NCBI RefSeq assembly: GCF_014692675.1
Contig: NZ_JABFCZ010000009.1
Coordinates: 62,001 to 126,000 of the forward strand
Length of the DNA: 64,000 bases
Direction: 5' to 3'
Source: Roseibium aggregatum
GTDB taxonomy: Bacteria; Pseudomonadota; Alphaproteobacteria; Rhizobiales; Stappiaceae
A model generated the notes under the pieces. It had not been told where the DNA came from. It made no database searches and saw nothing but the letters and a program-made list of their open reading frames with translations. A program made the position numbers and the translations under genes. Positions 29,112-38,221 of this stretch are shown piece after piece. How positions within the stretch are numbered: position 1 is the stretch's first letter; the number at the start of each line of letters is the position of its first letter.

Positions 29112-30389
29112 ATGAGCGAAAAGAAGCGCGGATTCCTGGGACGGCTTTTCAGCGGCAAGGACAAGAACGAGACGCCTGAAGCCGAAGGCCTCGAACCGTC
29201 CGCCGAAAACCCGGCCGTCGACGCTCCCGCCTCCGATCTGGAGCCGGAAGAACCCGGTTTCGATGCAACGCCCGACCTGACCGAACCGCCTGCCGAACCG
29301 CCGGTCGCGGAAGAAACGCTTTTCACCGGCATCGGCGCCGAGGAGGCGCTCGAGCCGGACCTCTCCGAAAGCCTGAGCGAACAGGCCGAACCCGAGGCCG
29401 AGGTTCCGGAAGCACCCGTTATTCCCGAGATGCCGGCGGAAACACCGCCGGCCGAGACGGACGACAAGCCGAAACGCTCCTGGTTCCAGAAGCTGAAAAG
29501 CGGGCTGTCCCGCTCGTCCTCCGCGCTGACCGACGGCATTTCGTCGATCTTCACCAAGCGCAAGCTCGACGCCACCATGCTGGAGGAGCTGGAGGACGTG
29601 CTGATCCAGGCCGACCTCGGCGTCGATACCGCCATGGCGATCACCGACCGCCTGTCGCAGGGCCGCTACGACAAGGAAATCGAACCCGAAGAGGTTCGCT
29701 CCATCCTGTCGGAAGAAGTCGAGAAGGTGCTGGAACCGGTTGCCCATCCGCTCAATCTCGACACCGGCAAAAAGCCTCACGTCGTGCTGATGGTCGGCGT
29801 CAACGGCACCGGCAAGACCACCACCATCGGCAAGCTGTCGCAGAAGCTCGCCACTGAGGGCAAGAAGGTCATGCTCGCCGCCGGCGACACGTTCCGCGCG
29901 GCCGCCGTCGAACAGCTCAAGATCTGGGGCCAGCGCACCGGCGCGGAAGTGATTGCCCGCGACACCGGCGCGGATGCCGCAGGCCTTGCCTTCGATGCCA
30001 TGAAGGAAGCGAAGGACAAGGCGGTCGACGTGCTTCTGATCGACACCGCCGGCCGGCTTCAGAACAAGGCCGAGCTGATGGACGAGCTTGAAAAGGTCAT
30101 TCGCGTGATCAGGAAGCACGATCCGGAAGCCCCGCACACGGTGCTTCTGACCCTCGATGCGACCACCGGCCAGAACGCTTTGAACCAGGTGGAAATCTTC
30201 GGCAAGGTCGCCGGCGTCACGGGTCTCGTCATGACCAAGCTCGACGGCACAGCCCGCGGCGGCATCCTCGTCGCCATCGCTTCCAAGCATCAGCTGCCCG
30301 TGCATTTCATCGGCGTCGGCGAGGGCGTCGACGACCTGGAACCGTTCTCGGCAAAGGATTTCGCCGACGCGATTGCAGGGCTGGCCTGA
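29112..30389 (+). CDS. ftsY: Signal recognition particle receptor FtsY
   Basis: A 425-residue GTPase that docks ribosome-SRP complexes at the membrane. The first about 120 residues are acidic and Pro/Glu-rich (the A domain); then comes the helical N domain ([16 protein letters not shown]). The G domain contains the P-loop [19 protein letters not shown] (near residue 230), [23 protein letters not shown] and [10 protein letters not shown]. It is the last gene of the dapF-mtaB-ftsY run; a repeat element follows instead of a simple terminator. Confidence 0.97.
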   Translation: MSEKKRGFLGRLFSGKDKNETPEAEGLEPSAENPAVDAPASDLEPEEPGFDATPDLTEPPAEPPVAEETLFTGIGAEEALEPDLSESLSEQAEPEAEVPEAPVIPEMPAETPPAETDDKPKRSWFQKLKSGLSRSSSALTDGISSIFTKRKLDATMLEELEDVLIQADLGVDTAMAITDRLSQGRYDKEIEPEEVRSILSEEVEKVLEPVAHPLNLDTGKKPHVVLMVGVNGTGKTTTIGKLSQKLATEGKKVMLAAGDTFRAAAVEQLKIWGQRTGAEVIARDTGADAAGLAFDAMKEAKDKAVDVLLIDTAGRLQNKAELMDELEKVIRVIRKHDPEAPHTVLLTLDATTGQNALNQVEIFGKVAGVTGLVMTKLDGTARGGILVAIASKHQLPVHFIGVGEGVDDLEPFSAKDFADAIAGLA

Positions 30390-30406
30390 CTCCCGTCGAT
30401 TTCAGG

Positions 30407-30521
30407 TTGTCATCCCGGTTTGGAGCGAAGCGACAAGAACGGGACCCAGCACTCCGTGAGCTCGGGATTCAAGCATCAAGCCTTTGTGATTACTGGATTC
30501 CTGCCTTCGCAGGAATGACAA
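30407..30521. repeat. REPIN-like inverted pair, GTCAT ends outward
   Basis: The left unit starts TTGTCATCCCGG and closes with CGGGACCCAG (30407-30449). The right unit is inverted: CTGGATTCCTGCCTTCGCAGGAATGACAA (30493-30521), in which TTCCTGC and GCAGGAA form a hairpin. The two units share only their ends (TTGTCATYCC and CCAG); their stems differ but each is self-complementary. It lies between ftsY and the convergent SH3-like gene and might act as a shared terminator. Confidence 0.65.
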
Positions 30522-30547
30522 GAAACCGCCGGTCAGGGCCGCCTGCC

Positions 30548-30868
30548 TCAATACCTGACCGGGCAGATATATTTCGAATAGACCCATCCGCGCGGGCCGG
30601 AATAGCTCTGGTCCTGCAGGCTGTTCAGGACGATCACATTCCGCCAGCCGCGCTCGCCGTAAGGGTCCGTGGAAATCATGAAGGTATCCGGCCCGAGCCG
30701 GGCGATTTCCGGACACCGGGTCGAACCGCAGGTCCTGAGCGACAGGAAATTGTCGCCGTATGGGTTGAGATTACAGGTGACGAAATATTCGCCCGAATAG
30801 GCGAAGGCCGCATTAGATGTGCCCAGCGCCAGCAGTGCCGCGATGATGAATGAAGACAGCAGTTTCAT
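30548..30868 (-). CDS. Small secreted SH3-like protein
   Basis: A 106-residue protein. Signal peptide MKLLSSFIIAALLALGTSNA with likely cleavage after AFA, then an about 83-residue mature part with four Cys residues. LSLRTCGSTRCPEIARLGPD and RGWVYSKYIC resemble the repeats of bacterial SH3b domains (LNLRSGPGTSYPVIG ... GWVSSKYL), which bind cell-wall peptides or proteins. The Cys pairs suggest disulphides in the periplasm. The upstream frame is open to 30925, but similarity to a signal peptide begins at 30868. Function is not known. Confidence 0.7.
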   Translation of the reverse strand: MKLLSSFIIAALLALGTSNAAFAYSGEYFVTCNLNPYGDNFLSLRTCGSTRCPEIARLGPDTFMISTDPYGERGWRNVIVLNSLQDQSYSGPRGWVYSKYICPVRY

Positions 30869-30934
30869 CGGCGTCTCGCCCCCGTTTCGGTCCGGGCAGG
30901 TTACGCCAATGCCGCTATCTTTCATTGAGCGAGG

Positions 30935-31393
30935 TCAAGCGGTTCCTTGGCCCGGCTCCCAGCCTTCCGGAGCCATTTCGAAACCCTCGAACTGAAACCC
31001 CGGCGCGACCGTGCAGCCGACAAGGGTCCAGGCGCCCAGGGAACGCGCCTGCTGCCAGCCGTCCCGCGGCACGATGCCCTGCGGCCGTTGGCCGGCAGCG
31101 AGATCGGCGCCCAGGGTCAGGACATCAACCGCCTTGCCATCCGTGCTGATGGAAAGCTCCAGCGGCGCGCCGGCGTAGTGGTGCCAGGTCTCCACCGCAT
31201 CAACCTTGTGCCAGCGCGAGGTCACGCCTTCCGGCAGCAGGAAATAGATCAGCGTCGAGGCCGCCCGGCCGTTTACATCAGTGACTTCGTCCCGGAAGGT
31301 CTCGACGTAAAACCCGCCTTCCGGATGCGGCTGCATATTGAGGAGTTTGACCACCTGATCTGCGGTCAAATCGCTTTTGGTGTGCCCCGGCAT
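30935..31393 (-). CDS. Cupin_5 (DUF985) family protein
   Basis: A 152-residue single-domain cupin. The DUF985 signature is seen in QPHPEGGFYVETFRDE, STLIYFLLPEG and WHKVDAVETWHHYAGAPLEL, with several His residues that could bind a metal. The family is thought to include sugar or small-molecule binding or isomerase proteins, but no reaction is assigned. It starts four bases after the gloB stop on the same strand and is therefore probably in the gloB operon. The frame is open upstream inside gloB, but similarity starts at 31393. Confidence 0.85.
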   Translation of the reverse strand: MPGHTKSDLTADQVVKLLNMQPHPEGGFYVETFRDEVTDVNGRAASTLIYFLLPEGVTSRWHKVDAVETWHHYAGAPLELSISTDGKAVDVLTLGADLAAGQRPQGIVPRDGWQQARSLGAWTLVGCTVAPGFQFEGFEMAPEGWEPGQGTA

Positions 31394-31397
31394 CGGA

Positions 31398-32177
31398 TTA
31401 CGCGTTGTCCTTGCGCGTCCTGATTTCGGCAAAGACCTCGGCATCGGACGCATCTTCCAGGCCCAGGTTCTTCCGGACGCCGGGATCGTCGGCGCGGAGG
31501 AACGGGTTGGTCGCCAGTTCCTGACCCATGGTGGTCGGCAGGGTCGGCTTGCCTGCCGACCGCAGGGCATTGACGTCTGCCGCCCGCTTCTTCAGTGCCT
31601 CGTTTTCCGGATCGATGGTCAGGGCGAATTTCGCATTGGCGGCGGTATATTCATGGCCGCAATAGATCGTGGTGTCGGCAGGCAGCTTGCGGATCAGCTG
31701 GTCCAGCGAGGCCCACATCATTTCCATATCCCCTTCGAAAACCCGGCCGCAGCCGAGCGAAAACAGCGTGTCGCCGGTATGCGCGACCTTGAGAGAGGGG
31801 ATGTACCAGGAGATCTGGTCGAGCGTGTGCCCCGGCGTCGCGATCGCCTTGATCTCGAACGGCCCTGCAAGAATGTCGTCGCCGTCCTCTACCGTTTTGT
31901 CGAGACCCGTGATGACCTCCCGCGACCGTTCCGGACCGGTCACCGTCGCCATGGTCTTTTCCTTCAGCTCCGACAGCCCCTGAACGTGATCCCAGTGATG
32001 GTGGGTGATCAGAATATCGGTCAGTTTCCAGCCGGTTTCCTTCAGAACCGCCAGGTAGGGGGCCGCGTCCGGCACATCGATCGCAATGGTGGTGCCGCTG
32101 TCGGGATCGTGAATCAGGACGCCGTAATTGTCGGACAGGCAGGAAAACTGGCGGATTTCAACGTTGGATGCGGACAT
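31398..32177 (-). CDS. gloB: Hydroxyacylglutathione hydrolase (glyoxalase II)
   Basis: A 259-residue metallo-beta-lactamase-fold enzyme that hydrolyses S-lactoylglutathione in methylglyoxal detoxification. The metal motif THHHWDH (His59, His61, Asp63, His64) and the later TPGHTLDQISWY and YCGHEYTAANAKFAL are diagnostic of glyoxalase II. AAGGA lies eight bases before the ATG at 32177, which is preferred over an upstream in-frame start at 32285. It diverges from the methyltransferase gene at 32336 and precedes the cupin gene. Confidence 0.95.
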   Translation of the reverse strand: MSASNVEIRQFSCLSDNYGVLIHDPDSGTTIAIDVPDAAPYLAVLKETGWKLTDILITHHHWDHVQGLSELKEKTMATVTGPERSREVITGLDKTVEDGDDILAGPFEIKAIATPGHTLDQISWYIPSLKVAHTGDTLFSLGCGRVFEGDMEMMWASLDQLIRKLPADTTIYCGHEYTAANAKFALTIDPENEALKKRAADVNALRSAGKPTLPTTMGQELATNPFLRADDPGVRKNLGLEDASDAEVFAEIRTRKDNA

Positions 32178-32335
32178 GAAACGATCCTTTGTCAAACGGT
32201 TGTCTAAACTTGGGCCAACAGTGACAAACTGCGCCGGACCCGACAAGTGCGAAACCCTTGCGAAACGGTCCGGATCACGTTTCAATCGCGCGGCGCCGGG
32301 TTTGGTGAGGAACCGGCGTTGAAACGGAAGCCTGC

Positions 32336-33121
32336 ATGTATCTCGACGTTGCCGATCTGAGAACCTTTTATGATCTGCCTATCGGCCGGCTTCTGCGTGT
32401 GCTGATCGGCGGACAGATCCGCACGTTCTGGCCGGACCTGACCGGCCAGAGCCTCCTGGGGGTCGGCTATGCCGGGCCCTTCATGCGGCCCTATCTGCCG
32501 AGCGCGGAGCGCTGCATCGCCGCCATGCCGGCCCAGCAGGGCGCCGTTCCCTGGCCGCGGGAAGCCGACAATGCGGCCGCGCTGGTGGAAGACGACCGGC
32601 TGCCGTTTTCCGATGCCGCCTTCGACCGGGCCATCGTGGTTCATGCGCTCGATCATTGCGCCAATCCGGGCGAACTGCTCAGGGAGACGTGGCGCGTGCT
32701 TGCCCCCGGCGGACGGATGATCGCGGTGGTGCCCAACCGCCGCGGGCTGTGGTCCCAGTCGGAACTCTCGCCCTTCGGCTACGGCCGGCCCTATTCGCGC
32801 AGCCAGCTGAAGGCGCTGCTGCGCGGATCCCAGTTCGAGGTCATGCGCGACACGGAAGCGCTGTTCATGCCGCCGACAAGGGCCCGTTTCGTGCTCCGCT
32901 CCGCCCGGACCTGGGAAGGCATCGGCAAACGCTTCTGGCCCGCCTTCAGCGGCCTCCTGATCATGGAAGCGGAAAAGCAGGTTTTCCGGGGCGTGCCGGC
33001 GGACGGCAAACGCAGCCCGTTGCGGGTCCTGAAACCGGTCTTCATTCCCGATGGCGCGCCCGCCGGCATGAAACCAATCCGGCGCACGCATGGAAATCCG
33101 GAATTTCTGAAAAAGACCTGA
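32336..33121 (+). CDS. Class I SAM-dependent methyltransferase-like protein
   Basis: A 261-residue protein with a methyltransferase_11 fold. The SAM loop is degenerate (SLLGVGYAGPF in place of a DxGxGxG motif), but DDRLPFSDAAFDRAIVVHAL and ETWRVLAPGGRMIAVVPNR match motifs III and post-III well. It is divergent from gloB, an arrangement found in many Hyphomicrobiales, so a link to glyoxalase metabolism has been suggested by context only. GGAAG five bases before the ATG supports the start. Its stop directly abuts the convergent metW stop. Substrate unknown. Confidence 0.8.
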   Translation: MYLDVADLRTFYDLPIGRLLRVLIGGQIRTFWPDLTGQSLLGVGYAGPFMRPYLPSAERCIAAMPAQQGAVPWPREADNAAALVEDDRLPFSDAAFDRAIVVHALDHCANPGELLRETWRVLAPGGRMIAVVPNRRGLWSQSELSPFGYGRPYSRSQLKALLRGSQFEVMRDTEALFMPPTRARFVLRSARTWEGIGKRFWPAFSGLLIMEAEKQVFRGVPADGKRSPLRVLKPVFIPDGAPAGMKPIRRTHGNPEFLKKT

Positions 33122-33754
33122 TCAGCGCTCCAACAGGAAGACCGCCTGTTCGGCGACGATGTTCCACATCCACCAGGGAGCCCTGACCGGAATCTTGTTG
33201 CCCTGACCGTCCAGTATCACCGTATCCACGACCGTTGCCTCCAGCTCCTCGCAAAGCTCGACAAAGTCGCTGAGTGAACAGAAATGGATGTTCGGGGTGT
33301 CGTACCATTCGTAGGGCAGGTACTTGGTCACCGGCATCCGGCCCCGGAACAGAAGCTGCATGCGGTTTCTCCAGAACGCGAAATTCGGGATCGAGACGAG
33401 CACCTGGTCACCAATGCGCAGAAGTTCCTGCAGCACGCCTTTCGGATCATGGGTCGCCTGCAGCGTCTGGCTCATGATGACCACATCGAAGGCGCCGTCC
33501 GGATAGTCCGTGAGATCCTCGTCCGCATCGCCCTGGACGACAGAAAGGCCCCGTTCGACGCATTTGTTCACGCCGTCCTGGGAAAGCTCCATTCCGCGCC
33601 CGTCCACACGGCGTTCGCGGACCAGGATATCGAGCAGGGCGCCGTCGCCGCAGCCGATGTCGAGCACCCGGGACCCTTCCGGAACAAAGTCCGCCACCAC
33701 GCGGTAATCGCCGCGAACGTCATTTCCGATCGTCAGCTGGGATGTCAGCGCCAT
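33122..33754 (-). CDS. metW: Methionine biosynthesis protein MetW
   Basis: A 210-residue class I methyltransferase-fold protein with the SAM motif VLDIGCGDGALLD. MetW is needed with MetX for homoserine acyl transfer in many proteobacteria; how its methyltransferase fold helps is not settled. It begins one base after the metX stop (TGA-T-ATG), the classical metX-metW operon, so the two are likely translationally coupled. It converges tightly with the methyltransferase gene at 32336. Confidence 0.92.
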   Translation of the reverse strand: MALTSQLTIGNDVRGDYRVVADFVPEGSRVLDIGCGDGALLDILVRERRVDGRGMELSQDGVNKCVERGLSVVQGDADEDLTDYPDGAFDVVIMSQTLQATHDPKGVLQELLRIGDQVLVSIPNFAFWRNRMQLLFRGRMPVTKYLPYEWYDTPNIHFCSLSDFVELCEELEATVVDTVILDGQGNKIPVRAPWWMWNIVAEQAVFLLER

Positions 33755-33755
33755 A

Positions 33756-35006
33756 TCAGCGGCCTCCCGGGGCAGGGATGCCGCGCGCGGCGGCGGCCCC
33801 GGTCACGAAGCCGCGGATGGTCGAAAACATTTCCGGAACATCGAGCAGGAATGCGTCATGGCCGCGGTCGCTTTCGACTTCGACGAAGGAGACGTTGGCG
33901 GCGGCCGCATTCAGCGCCTTGACCACCGCCTTGCTCTCGGACGTCGGAAACAGCCAGTCGGATGTGAAGGACATAACGCAATAACGGGTCTTTGACCCCT
34001 GAAACGCCTTCGGCAGCGAGCCGAATTCCTTCGCCAGGTCGAAATAGTCCATCGCACGGGTCACATAGAGATAGGAATTGGCGTCGAACCGGTCGACGAA
34101 GGTCATGCCCTGGTGCCGCAGATAGCTCTCGATCTGGAAATCCGCATCGAAGCCGAAGGTCAGGCTGTCCCGGTCCTGCAGGTTACGGCCGAATTTCTGA
34201 TGCAGCGATTCGTCGGACATATAGGTGATATGCGCCGCCATGCGCGCCACCGCCAGACCCTTGGTCGGCCGCACGCCCTTTGAGATATAATCGCCGCCGG
34301 CCCAGTTCGGATCCGCCATGATGGCCTGCCGGCCGACCTCGTGAAACGCGATGTTCTGCGAGGAATGGCGCGCGCCGGCCGCAATCGGAATGGCCGAAAA
34401 CACCCGCTCGGGAAAACTCGCCGCCCATTGCAGCACCTGCATGCCGCCCATGGATCCGCCTGCAACGGCAAACAGCGTGTCGATGCCCAGGTGATCGACC
34501 AGCCGGGCCTGCGCCCGCACCATGTCGCGAATGGTGACCACGGGCATGGTCAGCCCGTAGGGTTTTCCCGTTTCCGGATTTGTGCTTGCCGGCCCCGTCG
34601 TGCCGAGACAACCGCCGAGCACGTTGGAGCAGATCACGAAATACTTGTCCGTATCGATCGGCTTTCCCGGCCCGACCATGAGGCTCCACCAGCCCGGCTT
34701 GCCGGTAATCGGGTTAGTGGAGGCGACGTACTGGTCGCCGGTCAGCGCATGACAGACCAGGACGGCATTGGACTTGTCCGCGTTGAGCGTGCCGTAGGTT
34801 TCATAGGCGATCTGCCATGGTCCGAGCGTTCCCCCGCCATCCAGCGGCAAAGCCTGGTCCACGCCGAAATGGACGCATTTGCTGCTCGGCGAATTCACCT
34901 CGTTCAAAGGGTCGGGTGTAGCGTCACTCTCGGGTATTTCCACGGCCATCGTAGCTGTTGCGAACTCGCTTGTCTGATGTTCGAAATGATTGTCAGGAGT
35001 GGTCAC
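33756..35006 (-). CDS. metX: Homoserine O-acetyltransferase MetX
   Basis: A 416-residue alpha/beta-hydrolase-fold enzyme that acylates homoserine at the start of methionine synthesis. The nucleophilic Ser is in [13 protein letters not shown], the acid in [12 protein letters not shown] and the His in DRGHDAFLL. The frame begins with GTG at 35006, but the family similarity starts near residue 30, and the ATG at 34949 ([12 protein letters not shown]) is an equal candidate; neither has a strong ribosome-binding site. The 258-base divergent region to the chorismate mutase gene shows no SAM-II riboswitch that I could recognise. Confidence 0.95.
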   Translation of the reverse strand: MTTPDNHFEHQTSEFATATMAVEIPESDATPDPLNEVNSPSSKCVHFGVDQALPLDGGGTLGPWQIAYETYGTLNADKSNAVLVCHALTGDQYVASTNPITGKPGWWSLMVGPGKPIDTDKYFVICSNVLGGCLGTTGPASTNPETGKPYGLTMPVVTIRDMVRAQARLVDHLGIDTLFAVAGGSMGGMQVLQWAASFPERVFSAIPIAAGARHSSQNIAFHEVGRQAIMADPNWAGGDYISKGVRPTKGLAVARMAAHITYMSDESLHQKFGRNLQDRDSLTFGFDADFQIESYLRHQGMTFVDRFDANSYLYVTRAMDYFDLAKEFGSLPKAFQGSKTRYCVMSFTSDWLFPTSESKAVVKALNAAAANVSFVEVESDRGHDAFLLDVPEMFSTIRGFVTGAAAARGIPAPGGR

Positions 35007-35264
35007 GCGCGTTCATTGACGCGGGCCGCACTTCGCTTGGATCAATCGATGCAAGAAGCGGTCCACTCGACTCGGCGCGGGGCGGAATATCGGCCGGACG
35101 TTATATTCCGGATTCAACTCGCCATAGACCATCGGTCCAAACGACCTATGGGCGGCTTGGGGTCGGTGTCAATGTTTTCTTTTGCCTTTGCAGCGGCAGA
35201 TGCCTATGACTATGCGCCGCAAACCATGGTTACAAACGAGCTTCAAAGAGGTTTCAGGCCGGTC

Positions 35265-36140
35265 ATGAACCAGACGCACGATCACGTGACATCGCTGGAT
35301 ACGCTCCGCGCCCGGATCGATGAAATCGATGCGCGTCTGCACGAGGCGCTGATGGAGCGTGCCCGGATCATCGACGGGATCGTGGCGGCAAAACGGGCAA
35401 GTGGCGCAAATGGCGTCATGTTCCGCCCCGACCGGGAAGCCGACATGATGCGCCAGCTGGTCGAACGTCATGACGGTTCCCTGCCGTTGTCGATGATCGA
35501 GCATGTCTGGCGCGACATCATCTCCACCTGCACGTTGCTGCAGGGGCCTTATGCGGTTCATCTGGACGGCAGCGCCGATCTGGCCGAGATGCTCGATCTG
35601 GCCCGGTTCTATTTCGGCTTCACCGTCGAGCTGGAGCCTTGCGGCGATGCGGCCGATGTGGTCGGCTCCGTTGCCGCCTCCAAAGGCGATCTCGGCCTCG
35701 TCGCGCTCGAAGAGCGGTCCGAATTGCCGTGGTGGCGCGGTCTGAGCGACACCGGTGCGCAGATCATCGCCCGCCTGCCGTTCCTGGTGCTTGAGGAACG
35801 TCCCGCGGACCTGCCGGCACTGGTGATCTCGCGGGCGATCCCGGACGGCGCAGTCGCCGATACGCTCGTCTTCGACGCCCGCTGGAACGGTGTCCTGCCG
35901 GGCCGCCTGATGAGCCATGGCATCGAGGTCATCAGTTTCCACCGCTCCGCGAGCGGTGTGGATGCGCTTCTGGCGGTTTCCTCCGAACTGGACGAAGCCG
36001 CAATCCTGGCAGCCTGCGCCGAAGCCGGCGCAGAGCCGGACGTATTGAGACAGGTCGGCGGCTATGCCTCGCCGATTGACGTTGAGGGAGACACGGACGA
36101 GGACTTCGCATCGGAAGAACCCGCCGTCTCCGAAGGATGA
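35265..36140 (+). CDS. AroQ-type chorismate mutase with extra C-terminal domain
   Basis: A 291-residue protein. Residues 8-90 form an AroQ chorismate mutase helix bundle ([62 protein letters not shown]), converting chorismate to prephenate. The remaining about 200 residues are not a standard prephenate dehydratase domain; [20 protein letters not shown] and [15 protein letters not shown] suggest a periplasmic-binding-like fold. Starts at 35172 and 35226 are also in frame. hisC follows at once, so the gene opens an aromatic/histidine run (chorismate mutase-hisC-tyrC). Confidence 0.8.
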   Translation: MNQTHDHVTSLDTLRARIDEIDARLHEALMERARIIDGIVAAKRASGANGVMFRPDREADMMRQLVERHDGSLPLSMIEHVWRDIISTCTLLQGPYAVHLDGSADLAEMLDLARFYFGFTVELEPCGDAADVVGSVAASKGDLGLVALEERSELPWWRGLSDTGAQIIARLPFLVLEERPADLPALVISRAIPDGAVADTLVFDARWNGVLPGRLMSHGIEVISFHRSASGVDALLAVSSELDEAAILAACAEAGAEPDVLRQVGGYASPIDVEGDTDEDFASEEPAVSEG

Positions 36141-36145
36141 GCACA

Positions 36146-37273
36146 ATGACTGACGCAGCGATGGAAACGGAAAACGATTTTTCAAACCGGCCAAAACCGC
36201 GGCCCGGCGTGCTGGATATCGCGCCCTATGTTCCCGGCAAATCCAAGGCGACCGGCGGCAAGAAGCTCTACAAGCTGTCTTCCAACGAAACGCCGCTCGG
36301 CGCCAGCAAGAAGGCGCAGGACGCCATCGCACGGCTGGCCGGAACCCTGGAATTCTATCCGGACGGCGCCGCCACGGACCTGCGTGAAGCCATCGGCGAC
36401 GTTTACGGCCTCAATCCCGACCGCATCATTTGCGGCGCCGGATCCGACGAAATCCTGAGCCTGATCGCCTATGCCTACCTGGGCCCGGGCGACGAGGCCA
36501 TCTATTCCCGGCACGGCTTCCTCGTCTACGAGATTGCGATCCGCGCCGCCGGTGCGACCCCGGTCGTCGCGCCCGAGAAGGATCTCACGACCGACGTCGA
36601 CGCGATCCTGGCGAAGGTGACGGACAAGACCAAAATGGTCTTCATCGCCAATCCGAACAATCCGACCGGTACCTATCTGCCGTTCTCCGAAGTCCGGCGC
36701 CTGCACGAAAACCTGCCGCCGAACGTGATTCTGGTGCTGGACGCCGCCTACAGCGAATACGTCCGCCGTAACGACTATGAAAGCGGCATGGAACTGGCGG
36801 CCACGACCGAAAACGTCATCATGACCCGGACCTTTTCCAAGATCTACGGCCTGGCTAACCTGCGTCTCGGCTGGGGTTTCGGTCCCGCCCATGTCATCGA
36901 TGCGCTGAACCGCATCCGGGGGCCGTTCAACGTCTCCGGGCTGGCCATTGCCGCCGGCGTCGAAGCGGTCCGGGACCGGGCCTTTGTCGAAAAGGCGGTC
37001 GATCACAACGAGCAGTGGCTTCCCTGGGTGACGGAAGAGCTGGAAAAGCTCGGCCTGACGGTCACCCCCAGCGTCGGCAACTTCATTCTCATCCACTTCC
37101 CCGAAGTGGACGGCAAGACGGCAACCGATGCGGACGCGTTCCTGTCGTCGCGCGGCTGCGTGCTGCGTCTGGTCGGCAACTACGGCCTGCCGAATGCCTT
37201 GCGCATGTCGATCGGCAGCGAAGAGGCCAACAAGGCCGTCGTCGCCAACCTGGCTGAATTCCTGAAGCAATAA
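36146..37273 (+). CDS. hisC: Histidinol-phosphate aminotransferase HisC
   Basis: A 375-residue PLP enzyme (fold type I). The PLP lysine lies in [18 protein letters not shown], with [10 protein letters not shown] and [10 protein letters not shown] as cofactor contacts, and [17 protein letters not shown] at the start. HisC makes histidinol phosphate; homologues in this gene order can also act on aromatic amino acids, which fits the flanking chorismate mutase and tyrC. GAAGGA at 36132-36137 fits the ATG at 36146 better than the ATG at 36137 that overlaps the previous stop. Confidence 0.93.
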   Translation: MTDAAMETENDFSNRPKPRPGVLDIAPYVPGKSKATGGKKLYKLSSNETPLGASKKAQDAIARLAGTLEFYPDGAATDLREAIGDVYGLNPDRIICGAGSDEILSLIAYAYLGPGDEAIYSRHGFLVYEIAIRAAGATPVVAPEKDLTTDVDAILAKVTDKTKMVFIANPNNPTGTYLPFSEVRRLHENLPPNVILVLDAAYSEYVRRNDYESGMELAATTENVIMTRTFSKIYGLANLRLGWGFGPAHVIDALNRIRGPFNVSGLAIAAGVEAVRDRAFVEKAVDHNEQWLPWVTEELEKLGLTVTPSVGNFILIHFPEVDGKTATDADAFLSSRGCVLRLVGNYGLPNALRMSIGSEEANKAVVANLAEFLKQ

Positions 37274-37295
37274 TCCGAGCTGTACTGTCTGTTTC

Positions 37296-38216
37296 ATGTC
37301 CGAACCGCTGTTTGACCGCATAGCCCTGATCGGGATCGGCCTGATCGGCTCCTCGATTGCCCAGGCCGTCCGCGCCCGCGGGCTTGCCCGCGAAATCGCG
37401 ATTTCCACGCGCTCGCCGGAAACCCTTGCGCGCGCCGAGGAACTGAACCTGGGCGACAGCTATTCGATCAACGCGGTTGATGCGGTGGAAAATGCCGATC
37501 TGGTCATCCTCTGCGTGCCGGTCGGCGCCTATGGGGCCGTGGCCAAATGGATCGCGCCGTCCCTGAAGAAGGGCGCAATCCTCACCGATGTCGGTTCGAC
37601 CAAGGCCTCCGTGGTCCGCGATGTCGGCCCGCATGTTCCAGACGGCGTGAACTTCATCCCCGGCCATCCCATTGCCGGGACCGAGCATTCCGGCCCCGAC
37701 GCCGGTTTCCCGACCCTGTTCGAGAACCGCTGGTGCATCCTGACGCCGCCGGAGGGAACGGATCCGGACGCGCTGGCGCGACTGACGAAGTTCTGGGAGG
37801 CCTGCGGCTCCAACGTGGATGTCATGGATGTCCAGCACCACGATCTGGTTCTGGCCATCGTTTCCCACCTGCCGCAGCTGATTGCCTACAACATCGTCGG
37901 CACCGCCGACGACCTGGAGACGGTCACCAAGTCGGAAGTGATCAAGTATTCCGCATCCGGTTTCCGCGACTTCACCCGTCTTGCCGCCTCCGATCCGACC
38001 ATGTGGCGGGATGTCTGCCTCAACAACAAGGACGCCATCCTGGAGATGCTGTCCCGGTTTTCGGAGGATCTGTCGGCGTTGCAGCGGGCCATCCGCTGGG
38101 GCGACGGGGAAGCGCTGTTCGACCTCTTCACCCGGACCCGCGGCATCCGCAAATCGATTATCGAGGCCGGCCAGGACACGGACGCACCGGACTTCGGCCG
38201 CCCGCACGGCAAATAG
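37296..38216 (+). CDS. tyrC: Prephenate/arogenate dehydrogenase TyrC
   Basis: A 306-residue NAD(P)-dependent enzyme that makes 4-hydroxyphenylpyruvate or tyrosine. The dinucleotide motif is IALIGIGLIGSSIAQAVR at the N-terminus; the prephenate-binding region is FIPGHPIAGTEHSGPDAG, and VSHLPQLIAYNIVG follows in the dimer domain. It lacks the chorismate mutase domain of enteric TyrA, consistent with the separate mutase two genes upstream. Whether it prefers prephenate or arogenate is not visible. Its stop is five bases from the convergent prenyl synthase gene. Confidence 0.92.
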   Translation: MSEPLFDRIALIGIGLIGSSIAQAVRARGLAREIAISTRSPETLARAEELNLGDSYSINAVDAVENADLVILCVPVGAYGAVAKWIAPSLKKGAILTDVGSTKASVVRDVGPHVPDGVNFIPGHPIAGTEHSGPDAGFPTLFENRWCILTPPEGTDPDALARLTKFWEACGSNVDVMDVQHHDLVLAIVSHLPQLIAYNIVGTADDLETVTKSEVIKYSASGFRDFTRLAASDPTMWRDVCLNNKDAILEMLSRFSEDLSALQRAIRWGDGEALFDLFTRTRGIRKSIIEAGQDTDAPDFGRPHGK

Positions 38217-38221
38217 CCGGC

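Noticed and set aside
28398-30305. A 635-codon minus-strand open frame
   Set aside because: Antisense to mtaB and ftsY, which are certain; the translation is Gly/Arg/Phe-rich and resembles no protein.
34986-35015. A seven-codon leader frame (MNARDHS) overlapping the metX start
   Set aside because: No Met-rich or regulatory composition and no good ribosome-binding site.
35007-35264. A possible SAM-II riboswitch before metX
   Set aside because: Such riboswitches are common before metX in alphaproteobacteria, but I could not find the conserved pseudoknot sequence blocks on the minus strand.
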